Below are positions 18,756 to 26,422 of a stretch of DNA of 64,000 bases, piece after piece. The translations under genes and the position numbers were made by a program. This stretch comes from Lachnospiraceae bacterium C1.1 (GTDB taxonomy: Bacteria > Bacillota > Clostridia > Lachnospirales > Lachnospiraceae): positions 755,501 to 819,500 of the forward strand of contig JAUISW010000001.1 in the NCBI GenBank assembly GCA_030434875.1. The letters run 5' to 3'. Every line of letters starts with the position of its first letter. Position 1 is the first letter of the stretch. Under the pieces are notes generated by a model. That model saw nothing but the letters and a program-made list of their open reading frames with translations. It searched no databases and was not told where the DNA came from.

Positions 18756-19907
18756 ATGCAGAATTCAGCAAAGCAAAATTCAATAAATTCATATATAAAT
18801 AAATTGAAGAACAAGATAAATTGGTATTGGCGTCCAATCGATGGATGGTTAAAGTCTAAAGATTTGTTGAAAAATCCAACAGAACAAAATTTCCCGATAG
18901 ACTTCGTCGTTACATGGGTAGATGGAGGAGATTTAGAATGGCAGAGAGAGAAAGAATATTATTATACTGGTGGCCAGCTTCAAAAAACAGATAACTGCAC
19001 GGCACGTTATAGGGACTGGGAATTGCTTTTGTACTGGTTTCGCGCTGTCGAAAAATATGCACCGTGGGTCAATAAAGTATACTTTGTCACTAATGGGCAA
19101 TTACCGGAGTGGCTGAATATCAACAATGACAAAATGAGATTTATTACGCATAAGGAGTTTATTCCGGAAAAATATCTTCCGACATTTTGTTCAGATGTGA
19201 TTGAACTAAATTTATGGAGAATTCCGGGACTTTCTGAACATTTTGTATACTTCAATGATGACGTTTTCTTAAACAACTTTGTGAAACCGGAAGATTTCTT
19301 TCAGCATGGGCTCCCCAATTGTTTTGCTGTTGCAAAGCCAATATGCGTAGATAAAATTGCTGATTTTTGGCAAATGCGTATGTTAAATGATTATGCGATT
19401 ATAAATAGTTCGTTTGATATAAGACAATCTATAGAGAAATTTCCGGAAAAGTTTTATTCCTGTATTTTGACAAAAGGAGAGAAGCGTGCAAACAATAGAT
19501 TATATATGGATAATTATATTTCGGGAATGGTTTACACTCACACTGTTCAGAATTTCTTAAAAAGTACATTTGAAGAAATTTGGAATAGGCATGAAGATTC
19601 TTTAGATACTGCATGCAGAACTAAGTTTCGTACGATTGATGATTTGACTATTATTCTTGCGAAATTGTGGCAGATTTTTAGTGGGAATTTCTTTCCGGTT
19701 AAGGCAAAGCATTTTGATACTTACATTCCATTAACCAATCAGGAACTTGGCCATTTAGTGGATGCGTTGAGGTCAGATCAATACAAGTTTTTGTGTATAA
19801 ATGATTGTGTAGAAATCGAAGATGAGAGTGTCATTCTTGATATTAAAAAGAATCTGATAAAAGCATTTGAAGAGAAATTCCCGATGAAATCTGAGTTTGA
19901 GCTGTAA
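18756..19907 (+). CDS. Stealth-family capsular polysaccharide phosphotransferase
   Basis: A 383-residue protein of the Stealth family, hexose-1-phosphate transferases that make phosphodiester-linked surface polymers. Conserved regions are visible in order: CR1 IDFVVTWVDGGDLEW; CR2 RYRDWELLLYWFRAVEKYAPW and KVYFVTNGQLPEWL; then HFVYFNDDVFL; and a later conserved region around residues 245-330. The start is ATG 18756 with AGGAAG seven nt upstream; a TTG two codons earlier is less likely. It suggests the EPS contains a phosphodiester-linked sugar. Confidence 0.9.
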   Translation: MQNSAKQNSINSYINKLKNKINWYWRPIDGWLKSKDLLKNPTEQNFPIDFVVTWVDGGDLEWQREKEYYYTGGQLQKTDNCTARYRDWELLLYWFRAVEKYAPWVNKVYFVTNGQLPEWLNINNDKMRFITHKEFIPEKYLPTFCSDVIELNLWRIPGLSEHFVYFNDDVFLNNFVKPEDFFQHGLPNCFAVAKPICVDKIADFWQMRMLNDYAIINSSFDIRQSIEKFPEKFYSCILTKGEKRANNRLYMDNYISGMVYTHTVQNFLKSTFEEIWNRHEDSLDTACRTKFRTIDDLTIILAKLWQIFSGNFFPVKAKHFDTYIPLTNQELGHLVDALRSDQYKFLCINDCVEIEDESVILDIKKNLIKAFEEKFPMKSEFEL

Positions 19908-19946
19908 TGAAGACCTGATTACTTGTATTATTATTATTTGATGTAA

Positions 19947-21458
19947 ATGAATATAAAAGAAAAAATTAGTATTTCAATTATCATTGTAATTGTAGGAATT
20001 TTTGCAGTTGTCTTTGGTATGAAAAAAGTCAGCTATTATTCGGATGAGGTTTGGACTTATGGATTAGCTAATAATCTTAATGGAATAAATCCAAGTGTGG
20101 AAATTGGAGTTAAATACAGCGGATATGGTCCTCTGGACAGTTTCGTAAAGGTAAAGGACGGAGCAGGTTTTAATTTTGCAAATGTAATAAAAAACCAGAC
20201 AGATGACGTACATCCACCGTTTTACTATTTTTTAGTAAATAGTGTATGTTCTATATTTGCTGATAGATTTAGTAAGTGGTATGGAATCTCTATAAATCTG
20301 TTCTGGATGGTATTTATAGTTATATTCCTGTATAAGTTTGCAAGGACACTGATAGCCAATATATTTGCATCGATTGGGATAACTGCATTTTATGGGCTGT
20401 CAGTTATGTTTTTGGATTCTCTAATATTTATCAGAATGTATACTCAGCTGACCTTTTTTTTTATAGCGCTTTCATATCTTATAAAAAAATACTGGGACAG
20501 GCAGCTGGATAAATTTTTCTCAGTATGCCTGTCATTAGTATTGCTTGCGGGAATGCTTACGCATTACTATTTTTTGATTTTTATCTTTGCTATCTGTGGG
20601 AGCTTTCTTATAAAGCTGCGAAAAGACAGACGTGATGAAGAATTCAGAAAACTGGCACATACTATACTGACTGCGGCTATTATCTACAGTGCTGTCTGGC
20701 ATCAGTTTTTTATCCATCTTTTTCTGGGACAACGCGGACAACAGGCTATATATCATGCAATAGTTCCGAAGAATATAATTAAGGGTCCGCTTTATATGAT
20801 TGAGCTGATTAATTCCCAGCTATTAATTGGAATGCTTGTAATATTTTTGCTGTTTGGCATGATCTTATTGACATTAAAGATAAAGCACCATGAAAAGATA
20901 GTCAGTTACAATCTGGTTCTTTTGATGGTATCTATTTTTTATGTTTTTGTTGTAGGCACGATTGCTCCATTCATGGATAGCCGGTATATAATGCCTGTCG
21001 GATGGGTATTTGCAATGGAAGCCTATTTGATTACAAGAAGCTTCTTCCGACATCTAAATGAGAAGATAATTGTTGAATATGCATTATTAATTGTCTTCTT
21101 AATTCTGGATCTGGTAAATCTTAATAAGTTTGGATGGCGGCTTCCAAAAGATTATTATTATCAGGGGCTTATTGATATCATGGCTTTGATGGAAGATTAT
21201 GATGCTGTGGTTTATCTGGATGAAGAGTGGAAACCGATAATCTTTTTCGAAGAATTGCAGCATGCAAAAAGCTATACTTATATTAATGAAGAAAATGCTC
21301 ATGATGTATTTGATTCAATGGATAATGATTTTTTTGTTCTGACATGTGTAGAACCGGAAGATGAAGAAAAACTAGTGGAAAATCTTGACGCTGAACTGGT
21401 TTATAGATATTCGGGCCGAAGTTATTATCATGTGACTAAAACCCAACAGACTCCATAA
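19947..21458 (+). CDS. GT39-like membrane glycosyltransferase
   Basis: A 503-residue GT-C type protein related to the gene at 15495. It has an early loop with YYSDEVWTYGLANN, a second motif DDVHPPFYYFLVN, about ten membrane helices and a C-terminal soluble region of about 110 residues. An insertion between the two motifs (about residues 43-75) is longer than in its paralogue. The donor is expected to be a polyprenyl-phosphate sugar. The ribosome site before ATG 19947 is weak. Confidence 0.83.
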   Translation: MNIKEKISISIIIVIVGIFAVVFGMKKVSYYSDEVWTYGLANNLNGINPSVEIGVKYSGYGPLDSFVKVKDGAGFNFANVIKNQTDDVHPPFYYFLVNSVCSIFADRFSKWYGISINLFWMVFIVIFLYKFARTLIANIFASIGITAFYGLSVMFLDSLIFIRMYTQLTFFFIALSYLIKKYWDRQLDKFFSVCLSLVLLAGMLTHYYFLIFIFAICGSFLIKLRKDRRDEEFRKLAHTILTAAIIYSAVWHQFFIHLFLGQRGQQAIYHAIVPKNIIKGPLYMIELINSQLLIGMLVIFLLFGMILLTLKIKHHEKIVSYNLVLLMVSIFYVFVVGTIAPFMDSRYIMPVGWVFAMEAYLITRSFFRHLNEKIIVEYALLIVFLILDLVNLNKFGWRLPKDYYYQGLIDIMALMEDYDAVVYLDEEWKPIIFFEELQHAKSYTYINEENAHDVFDSMDNDFFVLTCVEPEDEEKLVENLDAELVYRYSGRSYYHVTKTQQTP

Positions 21459-21510
21459 TAAGCGTTATCAAGAATAATTTTGAGATTTGACAAAAGAGGA
21501 AAGGTTAAAA

Positions 21511-22527
21511 ATGGAATTTACTAAGAGTTTGAGTAAAACTTATAATACGAGGGAATCTGGAATAGAGCTGTTAAAAATAATTGCAATTTTACTAATTGTT
21601 GTTTTCCATGTCACTATGTCTATGGAAGCTGCTAATACTGAGCTGAATGAATTAAAATCCAGATTACTTGATTTTAGAACTGCAACTATGGATATTGAGC
21701 AGTTTTTACTGGCATGTTTATACAATTTGGGCTCGATAGGAAATGATATTTTCTTTGTCTGCTCATTTTGGTTTCTTTGTGATTCTAAAACTATTAAAAT
21801 TAATAAAGTATTTACAATCATTATGGATGCATGGCTTATTTCTGTTTTCTTTTTTAACGGATATTACCTGCTATCCGGAGAATATATTGGAAAAGACTTA
21901 GCAATAGAAAGTGCTTTACCTACATTATTTGGTATTAATTGGTTTATAACGTGTTATCTGTTAATATATTTAATCCATCCATTACTTAATACAATTATTG
22001 ATTCTGTTGATCAGAGAGTACATGCACTCAGTTGTATTATAGCTTTTATTTTGTATTTCATAATTTCATTTACATTTTCATTTATAAAAAGGGATATGCT
22101 GTTTGCAAATTATCCGATTTTATTTATAACAATATATTTTATTATCGCTTATATAAAAAAATATATGAGCAAATGGAGTGAGAGTGTTTCCGCAAATATA
22201 AAATTACTAATGGTAGGTATTATTGGAACATTAAGCTTAATGATAATAATAGATTTACTTGGATTAAAACATATATGTCAGTTTGATGACAAGCTTATTT
22301 ATTTTTGCACCAACTCTAATCCTTTTTATCTTTTTACTGCAATCGGGATGTTTAACCTATTTAGAAAGCTGAAATTCCATAATTCTTTTATAAATAGCAT
22401 TTCAGGATTGTCGATATTTATTTATCTGATTCATGAAAATCTTTATTTCAGATACTTTACAAGACCAAGAATTTGCGCATATCTTTTGGAAAAATATGGC
22501 AGAAATAATGCATTAATATGTGATTGA
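21511..22527 (+). pseudogene. Acyltransferase family 3, 5' part, truncated by IS200
   Basis: The N-terminal 338 residues of an AT3 acyltransferase. The start is ATG 21511 with AGAGGAAAGG upstream. It retains ESGIELLKIIAILLIVVFHV with the catalytic-type histidine and the late SIFIYLIHENLYFRY helix. The frame stops at 22525-22527, at the left edge of an IS200-like element. The last helix normally found in this family appears after the element at 23203-23367, in sequence reading IFSFVLFIAAIVVSAIYK. The gene therefore looks interrupted by the insertion. Loss of one terminal helix may or may not abolish activity. Confidence 0.82.
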
Positions 22528-22532
22528 ATCCT

Positions 22533-23202
22533 TCTCAAACCCCCAGCAGAGCTGGGGAGACCAGAGGACGCAAGTGGCGATAAACGAAGTAACAAAATAA
22601 TAACCTCCGCTATATAATAGCTGTAGGTCTAGCAAACCACAGTGAATACAACGGAGGTGTCCATGGACAATTTAAGTCTATCACATAGTAGATACAATTG
22701 CACCTACCATATCGTTTTTATTCCAAAATATCGTCGTAAGGTGATGTTTGGAAATTTGAGAAAAGAGGTTGGAGAAGCAATTGGAAAAATATGCAAGCTT
22801 GAGGGAGTGACAATAATAAAGGCTGCAACATTACCAGATCATGTACATATGTATGTTTCAATTCCACCTAAAATGGCTGTATCAAAAGTAGTTGGAAGGA
22901 TAAAGGGCAAAAGCTCATTGATGCTATTCGATAGACATCCAGAATATCGCGAAAGATATAACAGAAATTTTTGGGCAAGAGGATATTACTGTGAAACAAT
23001 CGGTAATGTTAATGAGGCAACAATAATAAAGTATATTGCTGAACAGTATGAAAGGGATCGACTGGAAGGAGAGACCAAAAGATTATGAGCCGCTTTTAAG
23101 CGGCTACCAGTAACATGATGAATGGTTTGCTAGACCGCCTTTAGGCGGAAACGCAACAAGCCCTGGAAGGGCTAACTCAAACCACCAGCAGAGCTGGTGG
23201 TT
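22533..23202 (+). mobile_element. IS200-type (IS200/IS605 family) insertion sequence
   Basis: The element contains a single Y1 transposase gene and has subterminal hairpins instead of inverted terminal repeats. The left hairpin CCCCAGC-AGA-GCTGGGG is at 22541-22557; the right hairpin with a 10-bp stem and the same AGA loop is at 23180-23202. A 14-bp inverted pair (22626-22639 and 23123-23136) lies inside, and short hairpins follow tnpA (23090-23105, 23135-23148). The exact ends are estimated, because this family makes no target duplication. Confidence 0.85.
22663..23088 (+). CDS. tnpA: IS200-type Y1 transposase TnpA
   Basis: A 141-residue single-strand transposase of the HUH superfamily. It opens with YNCTYHIVFIPKYRR, the IS200 hallmark, and holds the metal-binding HUH motif as HVH in LPDHVHMYVS. 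The candidate catalytic tyrosine is in IIKYIAEQYE near the C-terminus. The length equals the family norm, so the enzyme looks intact. The start ATG follows ACGGAGGTGTCC. It needs only the flanking hairpins to move single-stranded DNA. Confidence 0.95.
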   Translation: MDNLSLSHSRYNCTYHIVFIPKYRRKVMFGNLRKEVGEAIGKICKLEGVTIIKAATLPDHVHMYVSIPPKMAVSKVVGRIKGKSSLMLFDRHPEYRERYNRNFWARGYYCETIGNVNEATIIKYIAEQYERDRLEGETKRL

Positions 23203-23367
23203 ATGACTTTAATATTTAGTTTTGTTTTATTTATTGCAGCAATTGTTGTAAGTGCAATTTATAAGAATACCGTTCATAAACTTGTTATAGTGTTGGAAAA
23301 GCATGTAGAAAAGTTTGTGATTAAAATTACAGATAAGATGCTGAGCGAAGTGATGCGTTTAAGCTGA
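23203..23367 (+). pseudogene. 3' remnant of the IS-interrupted acyltransferase
   Basis: An open frame of 54 codons starting right at the IS right hairpin. It encodes a membrane helix (IFSFVLFIAAIVVSAIYK) followed by a basic-amphipathic tail (HKLVIVLEKHVEKF). This is the usual last helix and cytoplasmic tail of AT3 acyltransferases. It fits as the missing C-terminus of the gene broken at 22527. No ribosome site precedes it. Confidence 0.7.
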
Positions 23368-23400
23368 AAAGAGGAAAAATAAAAAATAGATACTGCAATT

Positions 23401-23733
23401 ATGGCGCTTGCAGCTATTCTGTCAGGTGACAGGAACCTGATAAATATGATTGCGGCCTATGAAAGGCTGGGAGCTGGTTCAGGAATTACCCTTAAGTGTG
23501 ATGCCAAGTGCGCAGTACTTGGAAACATGGGGTGGGAATTGCTGATAGAAGAGAAACACGGATACATATTTTTTGTGGAAGAAAATATGCCTTTTATTCA
23601 GACAAAGAGATTTGCAGAATTGGTTAACTGCTCCGATAATTATTTTGTAATCATTTATAGAGATAGCCTTCCACAGTTATCATATAGCATTGATGAAATA
23701 TATGGTATTCATGAGGACAGAGAAAGAAATTAA
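23401..23733 (+). pseudogene. Truncated P-loop-type protein fragment
   Basis: A frame of 110 codons that looks like the remnant of a small ATPase-like protein. From memory of related Lachnospiraceae proteins (not checked), intact versions start with a GDSxTGKTTL Walker A followed by a CD-x-x-C strand and end near DNYYVIVTRE and YSVEEIYGI. Here the later blocks are present (CDAKCAVL, DNYFVIIYRDSL, YSIDEIYGI), but the Walker A region is collapsed to SGDRNLINMI. No suitable ribosome site precedes ATG 23401, and a stop codon lies just upstream in frame. It is probably decayed. Confidence 0.5.
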
Positions 23734-23825
23734 ATGAATTTGAAATCAGAGTTGTGAATACAGGAAATATAGTTCATAGTCCTGCTGAACTGGATCGTGA
23801 AATCATCAGGAATGATCTGCTGTAA
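23733..23825 (+). other. Short open remnant downstream of the truncated ATPase
   Basis: After the stop of the preceding fragment, another frame stays open for about 30 codons (…FEIRVVNTGNIVH…) without its own start. It looks like residual coding sequence from a degraded gene, but I cannot assign a family. The rest of the stretch to 23850 shows nothing else. Confidence 0.25.
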
Positions 23826-23850
23826 GTGCACAAAATAGGCGAATAGAACG

Positions 23851-23888
23851 TTCGGCCGCTTATGCAAATGTTCGGATAAGCGGCCGAA
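23851..23888. terminator. Hairpin between convergent transcription units
   Basis: A perfect 12-bp inverted repeat (23851-23862 paired with 23877-23888) with a 14-nt loop sits between the plus-strand EPS region and the minus-strand glycosyltransferase that ends at 23909. An A-run follows on the plus strand at 23894-23900, which reads as a T-run for neither arriving polymerase in ideal position. It could act as a bidirectional terminator or a Rho-independent-like barrier. Confidence 0.55.
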
Positions 23889-23908
23889 AGCAAGAAAAAA
23901 TTTCTATT

Positions 23909-24910
23909 TCATTCTTCTGATACTTTTCGAGCATATCTTTTTGAGTATATTCTTTGAAAATAGTGGTAAAGCGGAATATTAAATATGAATAAAATAAACC
24001 TGAACTTATGCATTATAGCTACATGTGGAATCAGTTTTAAGGCGATTACCCTGTATAGTCTGATAAGACGATTAATCTCTTTTCTGCATTCCTCATCAGT
24101 TAATACAAACCTGATATAGAGCAGATATCTTGTTCCTATTCCAAACTTAACAAGAGCAATATCGTAGTATTTCATTCTGATAAGATAATCTATCACCTTC
24201 AGAATACCTTCAGAATGAAGTAAACTCCGCCTGCTGGCCTTACTTCTTGTTATACTTATCTTGGACATCGTCTGATTATACACGATATCATTTGTCAGAT
24301 ATATCCTTGAGCATCTTTCCATTAATTTCGGGAAAACAAACTGATCCTCACTTTTGGTTATTTCGTCAGGAAATCTTACTCTATCCCAAACCTTTCTCTT
24401 GAAAATCTTGCCCCATGAAACTATTAAAACATGAGTTTTCTCCGAAAATATAAGAAGTTCACATACTTCTCTTTTGCTTAGAAGCTTATTACAGTATTTT
24501 TCAGGAATATCAAATGCCCTTATAAAGCTTCCATCGTCTGCATATTCCGCATAATTTCCCATGACAAAATCTGCATTATGTTCTTTTAGAAGCTTAAGCA
24601 TTTTATAAAGCGAATTATCCGTTAAGGTATCATCGTCATCCAGGAATACGATATACTCCCCTGCAACATTATCAAGCCCAAGATTACGTGCCGCGCTTAG
24701 GCCACTGTTTTTCTCATGTATTGCCCTGACATTAGAATATTTACGCGCATACTCATCGCATATCTCAGGTGTGCTGTCAGTACTTCCATCATCAATCAGA
24801 ACTATCTCTATATCCACATTCTTCTGATTTAATGCACTTTCAATGCTTCTTCTAATATATTTTTCCCTGTTATAAGCCGTAATAATAATTGAAATCAGAT
24901 CATTTTGCAT
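23909..24910 (-). CDS. Family 2 glycosyltransferase
   Basis: A 333-residue GT2 enzyme read on the minus strand. The start is ATG with its first base at 24910 (MQNDLISIIITAYN), preceded by GAGGAG nine nt upstream; the frame is open to 24973 but that would overlap the epimerase gene. Motifs are LIDDGSTDSTPEI and FLDDDDTL. The gene forms a two-gene operon with the epimerase (28-nt gap) and may use the sugar nucleotide the epimerase supplies. Confidence 0.93.
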   Translation of the reverse strand: MQNDLISIIITAYNREKYIRRSIESALNQKNVDIEIVLIDDGSTDSTPEICDEYARKYSNVRAIHEKNSGLSAARNLGLDNVAGEYIVFLDDDDTLTDNSLYKMLKLLKEHNADFVMGNYAEYADDGSFIRAFDIPEKYCNKLLSKREVCELLIFSEKTHVLIVSWGKIFKRKVWDRVRFPDEITKSEDQFVFPKLMERCSRIYLTNDIVYNQTMSKISITRSKASRRSLLHSEGILKVIDYLIRMKYYDIALVKFGIGTRYLLYIRFVLTDEECRKEINRLIRLYRVIALKLIPHVAIMHKFRFILFIFNIPLYHYFQRIYSKRYARKVSEE

Positions 24911-24938
24911 GAAATTCTCCTCTCGAAAGACATAGCCA

Positions 24939-26009
24939 TCACTTCTGATAATATTCTTTATACCACTCTGCAAATCTCCTAAGTCCGGTTCTTATATCCG
25001 TCTCAGGTTTGAAGCCATAATCTTTCTCCAATGAGGAAAGGTCGGCATACGTTATTGGCACATCACCAGGCTGCATTCCTACAAATTCCTTATGAGCTTC
25101 AAAATCATAGTCAGCTTTCAGCACTCCTGCTCTTATAAGCTCTTCCTGCAGGACTGATATAAATTCAAGCAGGTTCTCCGGTGTCCCTCCACCGATGTTA
25201 TATATGCTATATGGTGCAAGCGGTAAACTGTCCTCTCCCACAGCCTTAGATGGTGCCCCTTTCATGACTCTGATTATACCTTCAACTATATCATCAATAT
25301 ACGTAAAATCACGTTTCATATCTCCATAGTTGAAGATACGAAATTTCCCACCTCTTACAAGCTGCTGACTGGCGGAGTAATAAAACATGTCCGGTCTTCC
25401 GGCCGGCCCGTAAACTGTAAAAAAACGAAGACCTGTACACGGTATGTCGTAAAGCTTGCTATAGCTGTATGCCAGAAGCTCATCAGCTTTTTTAGTTGCA
25501 GCATAGAGACTAACAGGATTGTCAACCTTATCCTCGGTACTGAATGGTACTTTCCGGTTTCCACCGTAGACAGATGACGATGAAGCATATATCAGATGTT
25601 CTACCTTATTATATCTGCACTCCTCCAGAATATTGAAAAATCCGACAATATTGGATTGTATGTATTTTTCCGGATGTTCAATGCTGTATCGTACCCCAGC
25701 CTGTGCGGCCAGATTTACAACAATATCCGGCTGATGGTTCTTAAATACTTCATCAAGCAGTTGTTTATTTTCCAATTCACCCTTGATGAAGATGTGCGCA
25801 ACAGACGACTTTCCTGCCGCGTCTTCGATCAGACCCAGTCTGTATTCCTTCAACTTGGGATCATAGTAATCATTTAAGCTATCAAAAGAAATCACTTTTC
25901 CCTGGCTCATGTCATTCAAGAGCCTGATAGCAAGGTTAGCCCCGATAAACCCCGGCGACCCGGTAACTAATATGGTTTTCCCATCAAGTTCAAGCCTGTT
26001 CTTTTGCAT
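24939..26009 (-). CDS. NAD-dependent epimerase, UDP-glucuronate 4-epimerase-like
   Basis: A 356-residue extended SDR protein. The N-terminal NAD site reads TGSPGFIGANLA, with SLNDYYDPKLKEYRL next to it, a segment typical of UDP-glucuronate 4-epimerases (CapI type). The catalytic YxxxK is in SLYAATKKADE. The C-terminal half has GLRFFTVYGPAGRPDMFYYS and DFTYIDDIVEGI. It would make UDP-galacturonate from UDP-glucuronate for surface polysaccharide. The substrate is inferred from these blocks. Confidence 0.87.
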   Translation of the reverse strand: MQKNRLELDGKTILVTGSPGFIGANLAIRLLNDMSQGKVISFDSLNDYYDPKLKEYRLGLIEDAAGKSSVAHIFIKGELENKQLLDEVFKNHQPDIVVNLAAQAGVRYSIEHPEKYIQSNIVGFFNILEECRYNKVEHLIYASSSSVYGGNRKVPFSTEDKVDNPVSLYAATKKADELLAYSYSKLYDIPCTGLRFFTVYGPAGRPDMFYYSASQQLVRGGKFRIFNYGDMKRDFTYIDDIVEGIIRVMKGAPSKAVGEDSLPLAPYSIYNIGGGTPENLLEFISVLQEELIRAGVLKADYDFEAHKEFVGMQPGDVPITYADLSSLEKDYGFKPETDIRTGLRRFAEWYKEYYQK

Positions 26010-26042
26010 TTATAGCCCCTCTTCTGACTTTAACATCATATC

Positions 26043-26048
26043 ATTATA
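26043..26048 (-). promoter_or_regulatory. Extended -10 promoter for the epimerase operon
   Basis: On the minus strand the sequence reads TGTTATAAT, an extended -10 box, about 34 nt before the epimerase start. No convincing -35 is seen at 17 nt, which fits an extended -10 promoter. The large palindrome at 26100-26141 lies about 50 bp further upstream. Confidence 0.5.
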
Positions 26049-26099
26049 ACATAATAAAAACTGTTTAGGGCTTATATCTGCGCGGAAATGTGATAAAGT

Positions 26100-26141
26100 G
26101 TTACAATTCAGTACCCAACCAGTTGGGCACTGAATTGTAAC
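26100..26141. repeat. 42-bp near-perfect palindrome
   Basis: The arms GTTACAATTCAGT and ACTGAATTGTAAC (13 bp each) are perfect complements. After one mismatch they continue as CCCAA/TTGGG around a four-base centre. There is no T-run, so it is not a normal terminator. It lies between divergent promoters and could be an operator or a REP-like element. Confidence 0.85.
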
Positions 26142-26422
26142 GATAAAGTACACAATTAACGAACGATTGACGGAAATATCTTTGAAATATAACAAGATTA
26201 TAACAAATCCTTAAATGTACTTGCAGATGAACATGAAAAATGATAAAGTATACAAGGAAAAATTAACTGTTTATAAAAGAAGTTAATTATCTATGAGTTC
26301 TTCCTAAATTGATGAAGAGCGGAAATATTTGAAATAAGCAGGGTGAAAAAAGTTACCTGTTTTTATAACCAGCAGTTGTTCCATATCTGCTGTTCGGTGT
26401 TGTTTTGAAGGAGAGAGTTATT

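Larger units (their letters stand above)
26010..26422. promoter_or_regulatory. Divergent intergenic region with repeated GATAAAGT motif
   Basis: This 413-bp non-coding region separates the minus-strand epimerase operon from the plus-strand surface protein. It holds the 42-bp palindrome (26100-26141) and three copies of GATAAAGT followed by a similar ACAA block. The copies start at 26092, 26142 and 26242, exactly 50 and 100 bp apart. The motif may be a regulator site or part of repeated promoter elements. The ribosome site AAGGAGAG for the surface protein lies at 26408-26415. Confidence 0.5.

Noticed and set aside
22533..23202. A CRISPR-like or tRNA-like reading of the hairpins here
   Set aside because: The paired hairpins share an AGA loop and border a Y1 transposase gene, as expected for IS200; there is no repeat-spacer array or tRNA fold.
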